Assembly: GCF_001705435.1 (NCBI RefSeq)
Contig: NZ_MDEN01000066.1
Coordinates: 124,001 to 188,000 of the forward strand
Source of the DNA: Pseudomonas graminis
GTDB taxonomy: Bacteria; Pseudomonadota; Gammaproteobacteria; Pseudomonadales; Pseudomonadaceae
Direction of reading: 5' to 3'
DNA: 64,000 nt
The notes under the pieces are model-generated. The model searched no databases. It worked only from the letters and a program-made list of their open reading frames with translations, and was not told where the DNA came from. Of this stretch, positions 44,401 through 52,568 are shown piece by piece. The position numbers were made by a program, and so were the translations under genes. Each line of letters opens with the position of its first letter. The first letter of the stretch is position 1.

Positions 44401-47396
44401 CCGAAAAGGCCCACGAAGCGCTGATCAACATGCTCGATCAGGTCGCCGCCGGACAGGAAGTCCAGCCGTGCCCCGAGCGCGTGGGCGCCTTGCGCGGTCT
44501 GCTCGCCGAAGCGCTGGACCCCGGCGCAATGGGCGTTATCAAACCTGATCGCGGTGGGGCGACAAGCATCACGAACATGGAGGAGGTCACCGAGCACCTC
44601 GCTCAACCCGCCCAGCCTGCCCGGGATGATTTCGATCAGGAAATCGTCGAGATCTTCCTCGAGGAGGCGGTCGACATTCTCGACATCGCCGGCCCTGCGC
44701 TGCAGCGCTGGCTCGACGACCCGGAAAACCCGCTGCCGCTGTCATCGTTGCAGCGTGACCTGCACACCCTCAAAGGGGGCGCGCGCATGGCCGAAATCGG
44801 CCCGGTGGGTGACCTCGGTCATGAACTGGAATCGCTCTACGAAGGCCTGCTCGACCGACGTTGCGGTTACTCGCCGCAACTGGCCGACTTGCTGGTACAC
44901 AGCCACGATCACCTGTCGCTGATGCTTGAGCAGCTGCAGCACCGTTCGGCGCTGACCAGTCCCTCGGCGCTGATCGAGAAGATTCGCGAGTTTCGTCAAC
45001 GCAACTGCTACCTGCTGCCCAATGACGGCGAGACGCGCAACGTCAGCGCAATGATTCACTCGCTGGACGAGCGCGATCCGGAACTGCTGGAGATCTTCCT
45101 CGAAGAAGCCGACGACATCATCGAGAGCAGCAGTGCGGCATTGGTACGTTGGCAGGCCGACCCTCAGAACGCGCAGGAAGTCGAGAACCTGCTGCGCGAT
45201 CTGCACACGCTCAAGGGCGGCGCGCGGATGGTAGAAATCGCGCCAATTGGCGATCTGGCCCATGAGCTGGAGTCGCTGTACGAGGGATTGTCGACCGGCG
45301 CGTTGAAAAACAGCGCGCTGCTCAACGGCCTGCTGCAAAGCGGCCACGACATGCTCGCCGACATGGTTGATGCCGTTCGAGGTTATGAGCCGTTGCCCAA
45401 TCCGGCGCTGCTGATCGAGAGCATCGGTCACTACACCTCGTCCGGAGCCGCCCGCGAGCCCGTCGAAAAACCTCAGGAGGTGCCGGCTCCGCTGCCAGCG
45501 CCTGCTGTTGATCCGGCGGCGGCACAGGCCGAGGCCGATGGCGAGCGTACCGGACCGGAGATGATCAAGGTCCCGGCCGAGCAGCTGGAAGACCTGGCGA
45601 ATCTGGCCGGGGAGACCTCGATATTCCGGGGCCGTGTCGAGCAGCAGGTCAGCGACGCGCAGATCACCCTGGTCGAAATGGAAACAACCATCGAGCGGAT
45701 GCGCGATCAGCTGCGCAGACTCGACATCGAGACCCAGGGCCGTATTCTCAGCCGTGACCATCACACCGATCGGCACGGATATGAAGCATTCGACCCGCTG
45801 GAAATGGACCGTCATTCGCAGCTGCAGCAGTTGTCCCGCGCGCTGTTCGAGTCCGCGTCCGACCTGATGGACCTTAAGGAAACCCTCGACACCCGCGCCC
45901 ATGAGGCCGAAACCCTGCTGCTGCAACAGGCACGGGTGAACACCGAACTGCAGGAAAGCCTGATGCGCACGCGCATGGTGCCGTTCGAACGCATGGTGCC
46001 GCGCCTGCGCCGAATTGTCCGTCAGGTATCGGGCGAGCTGAACAAGAAGGTCAAGTTCGACGTCATCAACGCCGAGGGCGAGATGGATCGCAACGTCCTT
46101 GAACGCATGGTTGCGCCCTTGGAGCACATGCTGCGCAACGCCGTCGACCATGGTCTGGAGAGCGTCGAGGAGCGCCTGGCCGCCGGTAAATCCGAGTGGG
46201 GGCATATCACGCTGAGTCTTGCCCACGAAGGTGGTGACATCGTCATCGAGATGCGCGACGACGGCGCCGGTGTCGACTTCGAGGCCGTGCGGCGCAAGGC
46301 GATCAAGCGCGGCATGATCAGTCCCGACGCCGAGCTGAGCGAGCACGACATTCTGCAGTTCATCCTGCGCGCGGGCTTTTCCACCGTCGAGACCATCACC
46401 CAGATTTCCGGGCGCGGCGTCGGCATGGACGTGGTGCACGCCGAGGTCAAGGACCTTGGCGGTTCGATGGTCATTGATTCCAGGGCGGGAGAGGGCGCGC
46501 GTTTCCGCGTCCGCTTGCCGTTCTCGGTGTCGGTCAATCGGGCGCTGATGGTGCAAAGCGGCGAGGAGCAGTACGCCGTGCCGCTGAACAGTATCGAGGG
46601 CATCGTGCGCGTGATGCCGAGCGAGCTGGAGACCTGTTATCACTCGGTGCCGCCGCGCTACGAGTACAGCGGACGGAGTTACGAATTGCGTTATCTGGGC
46701 GAACTGCTCAATAACGGTCATCCGCCGAAACTGAGTGGCCAGACACAGACCCAGCCGCTGCCGGTGCTTTTGGTCCACGTACACGATCAGTGGGTCGCGG
46801 TGCAGGTGGATGCGCTGGCCGGCTCGCGGGAAATCGTGGTGAAAAACCTGGGCCCGCAGTTTTCCGCGATACCGGGGATTGCCGGCGCGACCATTCTGGG
46901 GGACGGCCGCGTGGTGCTGATCCTGGACCTGTTCGCGCACATCCGGCGCTTCCATGCCAAGCTGCTTGCGCTGCACGTCGCGGGGTATGCGCCGGTGCGC
47001 CATGTCGAACCCGAACAGGCGCGGCCGTTGCTGGTGATGGTGGTGGATGATTCGGTAACGGTGCGCAAGGTCACCGGCCGCTTGCTGGAGCGCAACGGCA
47101 TGAACGTGCTGACGGCCAAAGATGGCGTCGATGCCATGGCGCTGCTGCAGGAGCACACCCCGGACATCATGCTGCTGGACATTGAAATGCCGCGCATGGA
47201 CGGCTTCGAGGTGGTCAGCAAGATTCGCGGAGACGACGCCTTGAAGCACCTGCCGATCATCATGATCACGTCGCGATCAGGGCAGAAGCACCGCGACCAC
47301 GCCATGGCGCTGGGGGTTAACGAATACATGAGCAAGCCGTATCAGGAAGCCGCACTGCTGGAGAGCATTGCCCACTGGAGCCACGCCCATGTCTGA
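41415..47396 (+). CDS. chpA: Hybrid chemosensory kinase ChpA (PilL)
   Basis: A 1993-residue CheA-type kinase with several phosphotransfer domains. Canonical HPt sites (H-T-L-K-G) are at His670, His811, His1117 and His1264; a degenerate N-terminal HPt has HQVHGS at residues 49-54. The kinase core has the N box LRNAVDHGLE (about 1575), G1 MRDDGAGVD and G2 GRGVGMDVV. A CheW-like region follows and a receiver domain closes the protein, with Asp1922 in LLDIEMPRMDG. PAO1 ChpA is about 2,470 residues with eight phosphotransfer sites, so this one is about a fifth shorter. It overlaps chpC by eight bases. Confidence 0.96.
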   Translation: MADRHDYVALEWVKGEIAETLTHARQALDTFVAQPHDAAAMDECLELIHQVHGSLQMIEFYGAALFAEEIEQLALALKQGHVAQENEAIQLLNLAMTQLPVYLERVHSARRDLPLVVLPLLNDLRSARGENLLSETSLFSPQLLSIPALDADALAERDSPELPAKLRKLRQTLQTALVGLLRDQDVQTQLGYMGKVFARLEVLCEDAPLEPLWRIASALVETMLSGNFTNSPALRSLFKDADKELKRLLDQGIEGINQPAPDELLKSLLFYIAKSDSEAQKMTDLKDQYALADALPHSALVAEERARMAGPDRDAMRSVIIALCDELVRTKERLDVFVRGDRQHVSDLSALLPPLRQIADTLAVLGFGQPRKVIIDQMTVVQGMAQGQRAPDDATLMDVAGALLYVESTLAGMAGTVNQSSPEESRLPTTDLSQIHQLVIKEARIVLQQAKDVIDDYVDGELDRGRLQPLSEQLVQVRGALAMIPLARASGLLAACNDYITEHLLVDTESPAASQLDHLADVIIGVEYYLERMAEDPEAPGEHVLDLAQESLARLGYSPVPEALDVPVLEEIISEEELQDLHERQALVSPSRTLAEVLASPLSAVNPPARDMPASLLPPPKGEQAIDDELREVFLEETDEMLEALREYVPRWLADPGNLSALGEIRRAFHTLKGSGRMVRALILGELAWSVENLLNRVLERSVEPDARVQQLLTDVQALLPDVIRDFAEDVQRQRDDVDQLAAQAHALAQGEAGDVEPAQRLADEEGFDPQLLEIFRQEAHTHLNTMARYLDAAQDHDAPLFSDDLLRALHTLKGSAYMAGVLPIAELASPLDQLVREFKTNLIAVSQGEIDLLRAAEPLFHQGLSQLNVDPLMPIEGAAALIQQAHELLDARLADALSDDSNGLRTRRNPQLIASFLAEGMDILLDADNLLKDWRQHPGHRQELNALLDELTMLGHGAHVADLPQVDELCEALLDLYGAVEESSLAVSERFFDEAEKAHEALINMLDQVAAGQEVQPCPERVGALRGLLAEALDPGAMGVIKPDRGGATSITNMEEVTEHLAQPAQPARDDFDQEIVEIFLEEAVDILDIAGPALQRWLDDPENPLPLSSLQRDLHTLKGGARMAEIGPVGDLGHELESLYEGLLDRRCGYSPQLADLLVHSHDHLSLMLEQLQHRSALTSPSALIEKIREFRQRNCYLLPNDGETRNVSAMIHSLDERDPELLEIFLEEADDIIESSSAALVRWQADPQNAQEVENLLRDLHTLKGGARMVEIAPIGDLAHELESLYEGLSTGALKNSALLNGLLQSGHDMLADMVDAVRGYEPLPNPALLIESIGHYTSSGAAREPVEKPQEVPAPLPAPAVDPAAAQAEADGERTGPEMIKVPAEQLEDLANLAGETSIFRGRVEQQVSDAQITLVEMETTIERMRDQLRRLDIETQGRILSRDHHTDRHGYEAFDPLEMDRHSQLQQLSRALFESASDLMDLKETLDTRAHEAETLLLQQARVNTELQESLMRTRMVPFERMVPRLRRIVRQVSGELNKKVKFDVINAEGEMDRNVLERMVAPLEHMLRNAVDHGLESVEERLAAGKSEWGHITLSLAHEGGDIVIEMRDDGAGVDFEAVRRKAIKRGMISPDAELSEHDILQFILRAGFSTVETITQISGRGVGMDVVHAEVKDLGGSMVIDSRAGEGARFRVRLPFSVSVNRALMVQSGEEQYAVPLNSIEGIVRVMPSELETCYHSVPPRYEYSGRSYELRYLGELLNNGHPPKLSGQTQTQPLPVLLVHVHDQWVAVQVDALAGSREIVVKNLGPQFSAIPGIAGATILGDGRVVLILDLFAHIRRFHAKLLALHVAGYAPVRHVEPEQARPLLVMVVDDSVTVRKVTGRLLERNGMNVLTAKDGVDAMALLQEHTPDIMLLDIEMPRMDGFEVVSKIRGDDALKHLPIIMITSRSGQKHRDHAMALGVNEYMSKPYQEAALLESIAHWSHAHV

Positions 47397-47877
47397 CACC
47401 ACGACGCAAACGGCGCGGCTGACCAGCCTGACCGGGTTGCTGATCCCCCTCAGTGACCGGCACCTGCTGCTGCCCAATGTCGCTGTCGCCGAACTTATCG
47501 ACTATCAGGACAGCGTCGCCGACCCCGCCGCACCCCAGTGGTACCTGGGCCCGATCAATTGGCGCCACCGCAGCCTGCCGCTGCTCAGCTTCGAAGCCGC
47601 CTGCGGCAGCCGCGCCCGTGTCGGAGGCCGCGCCCGCATCGTCGTGCTCAACGCCCTCGGCGGCCGGCCTGATCTCAAATTCATCGCCCTGCTGACCCAG
47701 GGGATTCCGCGCTCCTGCAAACTCGATAGCCAGCTTAGCTATGTTGACGTGCCGCTGGCGGAGTTGGAACTGGCCGCGGTGCAAGTCGGCGAGACCGTGG
47801 CGAAGATCCCGGACCTTGTGGCGCTGGAAGGGTGGCTGGTGGATGCGGGGTTGATTCAGGTGACGCCGAGCTTGTAA
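47389..47877 (+). CDS. chpC: CheW-like protein ChpC
   Basis: A 162-residue CheW homologue, the second adaptor of the Pil-Chp system; in PAO1 it links ChpA to certain receptors. The ATG at 47389 overlaps chpA by eight bases and has GGAG upstream. The domain contains LLLPNVAVAELIDY and INWRHRSLPLLSFE, the CheW pattern. In PAO1 chpB lies between chpA and chpC; here it is missing. The gene ends this cluster; a REP region follows. Confidence 0.93.
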   Translation: MSDTTTQTARLTSLTGLLIPLSDRHLLLPNVAVAELIDYQDSVADPAAPQWYLGPINWRHRSLPLLSFEAACGSRARVGGRARIVVLNALGGRPDLKFIALLTQGIPRSCKLDSQLSYVDVPLAELELAAVQVGETVAKIPDLVALEGWLVDAGLIQVTPSL

Positions 47878-47897
47878 GAGACTCCCCGGCTCTCAAA

Positions 47898-48168
47898 CGC
47901 CGCAGGGTGCATGCCGGACACAGCCCCTGTAGGAGTGAGCTTGCTCGCGAAGACTGCTTTTCAGCCGCTGAAAATTTGGTGGATGTACCGACCCTTTCGT
48001 CCGTATGCGGCCCAGAGCAAGCTCGCTTCCAGGACTGCATGTCACCCGCCGCAGGTTGCATGCCCAACACAGCCCTTGTGGGAGTGAGCTTGCTCACGAA
48101 GACTGCATTTCAGCTGCTGGAGATTTAGCGACCGTCCTGGCCTCTTCGCGAGCAAGCTCGCTCCCACA
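47898..48168. repeat. Two direct copies of a REP-containing segment
   Basis: The 358 bases between chpC and the next gene hold a duplicated segment. CGCCGCAGGGTGCATGCC starts at 47898 and CGCCGCAGGTTGCATGCC at 48047, each followed by GTAGGAGTGAGCTTGCTC-type REP sequence and GACTGC(T/A)TTTCAGC. The first copy ends with a variant arm, ATGCGGCCCAGAGCAAGCTC; the second ends with a regular GCGAGCAAGCTCGCTCCCAC. No gene or terminator is seen in this gap. Confidence 0.85.
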
Positions 48169-48235
48169 ATTTGATCTCCTGCATGCTCAACTTGTGTCTG
48201 TCCGAAGGATTCAGGAGTTGCCAGCGGAAGCCGGC

Positions 48236-48469
48236 TCAGATCAGGCTGAAGTGTTTCGCTTTCACAGATTCAATGTCGGTGAGGTTCCCTGCATCGGCAT
48301 CCGCTATGCCGTCCGAGACAGCCTGCATCTGGTGCTTCTCGGCCTCGAGGTAGCGGCTCAGTGCTTGCTGAAGGTGATATTGCCGATCACGCCCAGTGGC
48401 GCCGACCAACTGGTCAAGTGTTTGTACTGTTTCTTCATCGGCTTGAAATGACAGGACAGTCGATGACAT
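48236..48469 (-). CDS. Ribbon-helix-helix protein (orphan antitoxin-like)
   Basis: A 77-residue protein with the pattern of CopG/RHH transcription factors and toxin-system antitoxins: STVLSFQADEETVQTLDQL as the beta strand and helix A, GRDRQYHLQQALSRYLEAE as the loop and helix B. The acidic C-terminus (GIADADAGNLTDIESVKAKH) resembles the toxin-binding tail of ParD-type antitoxins. ATG at 48469 has GGAG close upstream. In toxin-antitoxin modules the toxin gene normally follows directly, but here only REP sequences follow. It is divergent from the fic gene across 271 bases. Confidence 0.72.
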   Translation of the reverse strand: MSSTVLSFQADEETVQTLDQLVGATGRDRQYHLQQALSRYLEAEKHQMQAVSDGIADADAGNLTDIESVKAKHFSLI

Positions 48470-48658
48470 GAGATCTCCGGGCGCTTGAAAGGCATATATG
48501 TCGCTCTCAAAGGTAGGAGTCTGGGTCGGAAAAGGCAATTCAGGCGGTCGCGGCATCGGGATCAGACTTCAAATTTGTGAAGCAGACAGTTTAATCAGTC
48601 AAAAAGGGTCGACTGCGGTACATATATATCGCTTTCCCCCCAAATCCCTCCTAGACGC

Positions 48659-48687
48659 TGAGCCGAATAAACCGCATATTCGGCTCA
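48659..48687. promoter_or_regulatory. Operator-like palindrome 1 upstream of fic
   Basis: Perfect 11-base arms TGAGCCGAATA and TATTCGGCTCA with a seven-base spacer. The centre is 68 bases before the fic start. Half-sites of this size and spacing suit a dimeric helix-turn-helix repressor. Confidence 0.72.
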
Positions 48688-48692
48688 TATCG

Positions 48693-48721
48693 TGAGCCGA
48701 ATAGAACGGCTAATCGGCTCA
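48693..48721. promoter_or_regulatory. Operator-like palindrome 2 upstream of fic
   Basis: The same arms, TGAGCCGAATA and TAATCGGCTCA (one mismatch), with a seven-base spacer, 34 bases after the first palindrome centre to centre. It ends 19 bases before the fic ATG, overlapping where a promoter and leader would lie. AT-rich CATATATATC at 48621 is a possible -10 for an earlier start. Confidence 0.72.
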
Positions 48722-48740
48722 CACTCCTCCGAGGCGTCCG

Positions 48741-49889
48741 GTGAAACAGTCAGCAAAATGGATTTGGCAACACCCCAAATGGCCTTCCTTTTCTTGGGAC
48801 GTTGAGCCGTTGGCGCCGCTGTTGCGGGCCTGCAACCAGGCGCAGGGTCAGTTATTGGGGATGATGTGCGCGTCAGGCGCTGGCGCGAATGTTGAGCGCG
48901 AACTGGACGCCTTGCTGCAGAACGTCATCACCTCATCGGCCATTGAGGGTGAGCAACTCAATGTGGAGTCGGTGCGTTCTTCGCTTGCAAAGCGGCTCGG
49001 GCTCGCCAGCGATGAACGGGTGACTGCCCGAAGCGAAGGTCTTGCGGAGCTGATGCTGGACGCCACTCAACAACACGATGGGCCGCTGACGTCTGAACGG
49101 CTAATGCACTGGCAACGCTTGTTGTTTCCCGACACTAGCGCGCTGACGGCACGCCCCATTCAGGTCGGAACGCTCAGAGGGCCTGAGCCCATGCAGGTCG
49201 TGTCCGGTCGCATCGACCGTCCCGTGGTGCATTTCGAGGCGCCTGGACGCGAAGGCCTGGAGCAAAAGCTCGATGACTTTTTCTACTGGTTCAACAGCAG
49301 CCATGCCGACCCTACCCTCGACCCTTTGGTCCGCGCGGGCATCGCGCATTTCTGGTTCGTGACGCTGCACCCGTTCGACGATGGCAACGGACGTTTGACC
49401 CGCGCGATCACTGACTTGGCCATGGCCCAAGGCGAACATCAGGCCATACGCTTTTACGCCATGTCCGCGAGCATCCTCGCCCGCCGTCAGGACTACTACC
49501 GGATTCTGGAAGCGACCCAGCGTGGTGACCTGAACATCACTGAATGGCTCGTCTGGTTTTTACAGACCTTGCTCCACACGCTTGAGCAGGCCATGCAACG
49601 TATCGAGCGAGTGCTGGCGAAGGCGAGATTCTGGCAAGCCCATCGGGATGACGGGCTGTCTCCCGAGCAGACCAAGGTGCTTAATCGATTGTTGAATGGC
49701 GACCTGCTGTCGGAGAAACCCGACGCGGGTTTTACCGGTGGCATCAGCGCCGCTCAATACCAGGCGGTTGCCAAAGTCAGTAAAGCCACCGCCACCCGTC
49801 ATCTTCGAGACCTTCTGGAAAAAGGCTGCCTGCTTAAACTCCCGGGCGGCGGGCGCAGCACCCGTTATCAGATCAACTGGGCGGACTGA
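48741..49889 (+). CDS. Fic-family AMP transferase with C-terminal winged helix
   Basis: A 382-residue Fic protein. The N-terminus has the DUF4172-type WIWQHPKWPSFSW. The autoinhibitory motif [ST]xxxE[GN] is SSAIEG (residues 65-70, Glu69), and the catalytic motif HPFDDGNGRLTR starts at His210. These proteins transfer AMP from ATP to hydroxyl groups on targets. About 90 C-terminal residues (GISAAQYQAVAKVSKATAT, then RHLRDLLEKG) form a winged helix, as in Shewanella SoFic. With the paired palindromes just upstream, autoregulation is plausible. The target is unknown. No antitoxin gene overlaps it. Confidence 0.93.
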   Translation: MKQSAKWIWQHPKWPSFSWDVEPLAPLLRACNQAQGQLLGMMCASGAGANVERELDALLQNVITSSAIEGEQLNVESVRSSLAKRLGLASDERVTARSEGLAELMLDATQQHDGPLTSERLMHWQRLLFPDTSALTARPIQVGTLRGPEPMQVVSGRIDRPVVHFEAPGREGLEQKLDDFFYWFNSSHADPTLDPLVRAGIAHFWFVTLHPFDDGNGRLTRAITDLAMAQGEHQAIRFYAMSASILARRQDYYRILEATQRGDLNITEWLVWFLQTLLHTLEQAMQRIERVLAKARFWQAHRDDGLSPEQTKVLNRLLNGDLLSEKPDAGFTGGISAAQYQAVAKVSKATATRHLRDLLEKGCLLKLPGGGRSTRYQINWAD

Positions 49890-49987
49890 TCATTACTCTC
49901 AGCGTAACGATCCCGCCAGTTACTTGATTGATGCCGCACTTGAACCCCTCCTAATCTGCCCCACGACAGCGAACTCGTGGAGTCAGC

Positions 49988-51664
49988 ATGACCACAACAA
50001 CGAAACTTGACCCGCGCTGGTCGCGTCGTCGCACTGAAAAACTGCGACGGCTCGACCTGGTGCGTTCCTTCGCCGATGGCGTTGTACTGCCGACTGACAA
50101 GATTGTTGCGGCGCTTGAGGCGTTGATTGCGCCGGGCGATCGCGTAGTGCTGGAAGGCAACAACCAGAAGCAGGCGGATTTCCTGTCCCGCTCACTGGTG
50201 AAGGCCGATCCCGCCAAGCTTCACGACCTGCACATGATCATGCCCAGCGTCGGCCGTGCCGAGCATCTGGACCTGTTCGAACGCGGCATCGCCCGCAAGC
50301 TGGACTTCTCTTTCGCCGGCACCCAAAGCCTGCGCATCAGCCAGTTGCTGGAAGACGGCCTGCTGGAAATCGGCGCGATTCATACGTACATCGAGCTGTA
50401 TTCCCGCCTGTTGGTTGACCTGATTCCCAACGTCGTGCTCTCGGCCGGTTTCATGGCTGACCGGGCCGGCAATATCTACACCGGCGCCAGCACCGAAGAC
50501 ACCCCCGCCCTGATCGAACCGGCCGCCTTCAGCGACGGTATCGTCATCGTGCAGGTCAACCAGTTGGTGGACGACGTCAGCGACCTGCCGCGGGTGGACA
50601 TCCCGGCGTCATGGGTCGACTTCGTGGTCGTCGCCGACAAGCCGTTCTACATCGAGCCGCTGTTCACCCGCGACCCGCGCCACATCAAGCCGGTGCACGT
50701 GCTGATGGCGATGATGGCGATTCGCGGGATCTACGAGAAACACAACGTCCAGTCCCTCAACCACGGCATCGGCTTCAACACCGCAGCCATCGAGTTGATC
50801 CTGCCGACCTACGGTGAATCCCTGGGCCTGAAGGGCAAGATCTGCCGCAACTGGACGCTGAACCCGCACCCGACGCTGATCCCCGCCATCGAAAGCGGCT
50901 GGGTCGAAAGCGTGCATTGCTTCGGCACCGAGCTGGGCATGGAAAACTACATTGCCGCACGGCCCGACGTGTTCTTCACCGGCCACGATGGCTCCATGCG
51001 CTCCAACCGGATGATGTGCCAGCTGGCCGGGCAGTACGCGGTTGACCTGTTCATTGGCGCCACGCTGCAAGTCGACGGCGACGGCCATTCCTCCACCGTT
51101 ACGCGCGGGCGCCTCGCCGGCTTCGGTGGCGCGCCGAACATGGGTCACGACCCGCGCGGCCGGCGTCACGCCACGCCCGCCTGGCTGGACATGCGCCAGC
51201 AGAGCGGTGACGGGCCGGACGCCTATCTTGAACGCGGCAAGAAGCTCGTCGTGCAAATGGTCGAGACTTTCCAGGAGGGCGGCAAACCCACTTTCGTCGA
51301 GACGCTGGACGCTGTCGAAGTCGCGAAAAAGAGCGGCATGCCCCTGGCGCCGATCATGATCTACGGCGACGACGTCACCCATCTGTTGACCGAAGAAGGC
51401 ATCGCCTATCTGTACAAGGCGCGAACGCTGGAAGAGCGTCAGGCCATGATTGCCGCCGTGGCGGGGGTGACCTCCATCGGCCTGCGCCACAACCCGAAAG
51501 ACACCGCCCGCATGCGCCGTGAAGGGCTGATTGCGCTGCCTGAGGATTTGGGCATTCGCCGCACCGACGCCAGCCGCGAACTGCTCGCCGCCAAGAGCAT
51601 CGCCGAGCTGGTGGAATGGTCCGGCGGTTTGTACAACCCGCCTGCGAAATTCAGGAGTTGGTGA
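49988..51664 (+). CDS. mdcA: Malonate decarboxylase alpha subunit (acetyl-ACP:malonate ACP transferase)
   Basis: MdcA swaps acetyl for malonyl on the ACP subunit, the entry step of biotin-independent malonate decarboxylase. The 558-residue protein belongs to the CoA-transferase-like family. Family segments include LSAGFMADRAGNIYTGAS, HCFGTELGMENYIAARP and GFGGAPNMGHDPRGRRH. GGAG lies five bases before the ATG. It starts the nine-gene mdc operon; the 98-base leader to fic shows no terminator, so the operon promoter should be within it. In the family, MdcR activates the operon in response to malonate. Confidence 0.96.
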   Translation: MTTTTKLDPRWSRRRTEKLRRLDLVRSFADGVVLPTDKIVAALEALIAPGDRVVLEGNNQKQADFLSRSLVKADPAKLHDLHMIMPSVGRAEHLDLFERGIARKLDFSFAGTQSLRISQLLEDGLLEIGAIHTYIELYSRLLVDLIPNVVLSAGFMADRAGNIYTGASTEDTPALIEPAAFSDGIVIVQVNQLVDDVSDLPRVDIPASWVDFVVVADKPFYIEPLFTRDPRHIKPVHVLMAMMAIRGIYEKHNVQSLNHGIGFNTAAIELILPTYGESLGLKGKICRNWTLNPHPTLIPAIESGWVESVHCFGTELGMENYIAARPDVFFTGHDGSMRSNRMMCQLAGQYAVDLFIGATLQVDGDGHSSTVTRGRLAGFGGAPNMGHDPRGRRHATPAWLDMRQQSGDGPDAYLERGKKLVVQMVETFQEGGKPTFVETLDAVEVAKKSGMPLAPIMIYGDDVTHLLTEEGIAYLYKARTLEERQAMIAAVAGVTSIGLRHNPKDTARMRREGLIALPEDLGIRRTDASRELLAAKSIAELVEWSGGLYNPPAKFRSW

Positions 51665-52566
51665 TGCGCGCACTCAACGTAGCTTTCGATGCCTTCGATG
51701 CAGCGCCCGGTTCGGCCTGGCTGGCTGAGCGCCTGGCTGATCTGGCCGTGGATGCACTGATCGACGAAGCCGACCTGTCGCCAAAACCGGCGCTGGTCGA
51801 TCGCCGCAGCAGTGGCGCCCACACCGATCTGCACTTGGGTCTGATGCACGCATCAGCGCTCTCGCTGTGGCCCGCGTTCAAGCAAATGGCCGACGCCGCC
51901 ATCGCCATCGGCGAGCTCAACCCGGCACTGCGGGAAATCATCGGCCGCCTCGGTCGCGAGGGTGAAGCCGCGATGATGCGCACCACCAATGGGGTGAACA
52001 CCCACCGTGGCGCGATCTGGGCATTGGGTTTGCTGGTCACCGCTGCCGCGCTGAATCCCGATGATCTTTCTCCAGAAGGGCTGAGCCGACGCGCAGGCCA
52101 ACTGGCATTGATCGAGGATCGTCATCAGACCGCCAACCAGAGCCAGAGCCATGGCCAAGCCGTTGCGCAGAAATACGGCGCAATGGGCGCCCGGGAGCAA
52201 GCGCAAGCGGGTTTCCCTGCCGTCACCCAAACCGGTTTGCCGCAACTCCTCCGCAGCCGCGCCGCCGGGCATGGCGAGCAGAACGCGCGACTCGATGCAC
52301 TGTTGGCGATCATGACCACGCTGTCCGATACCTGCGTGCTGTATCGCGCCGGTGAAGCAGGCCTGCACGCCATGCAACACGGTGCGCAGCAGGTACTGGA
52401 CGCCGGCGGCAGCGCGACCCTCAGCGGCCGTCGCGCGCTGAATCAGCTGGATCAACAACTGCTGAGCCTGAACGCCTCTCCCGGCGGCGCTGCCGATCTG
52501 CTCGCCGCTTGCCTGTTTATTGATCGCCTGGAGCCTGCGCTCGGCGATGCAACGAGGAACGTCTGA
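51664..52566 (+). CDS. mdcB: Triphosphoribosyl-dephospho-CoA synthase MdcB
   Basis: MdcB makes 2'-(5''-triphosphoribosyl)-3'-dephospho-CoA from dephospho-CoA and ATP, the precursor of the ACP prosthetic group (as CitG does for citrate lyase). The 300-residue protein has the family segments KPALVDRRSSGAHTDLHL and TTNGVNTHRGAIWALGLL. The ATG at 51664 shares its A with the mdcA stop and has AGGAG six bases upstream. Confidence 0.94.
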   Translation: MRALNVAFDAFDAAPGSAWLAERLADLAVDALIDEADLSPKPALVDRRSSGAHTDLHLGLMHASALSLWPAFKQMADAAIAIGELNPALREIIGRLGREGEAAMMRTTNGVNTHRGAIWALGLLVTAAALNPDDLSPEGLSRRAGQLALIEDRHQTANQSQSHGQAVAQKYGAMGAREQAQAGFPAVTQTGLPQLLRSRAAGHGEQNARLDALLAIMTTLSDTCVLYRAGEAGLHAMQHGAQQVLDAGGSATLSGRRALNQLDQQLLSLNASPGGAADLLAACLFIDRLEPALGDATRNV

Positions 52567-52568
52567 TC

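Noticed and set aside
44742..47249. An 835-codon open frame antisense to chpA, and similar long antisense frames over ftsY, pilJ and the hydrolase gene
   Set aside because: These mirror strongly biased GC-rich genes in other frames; their translations look like low-complexity Arg/Gln/Val-rich sequence without domains, and they have no consistent ribosome sites.
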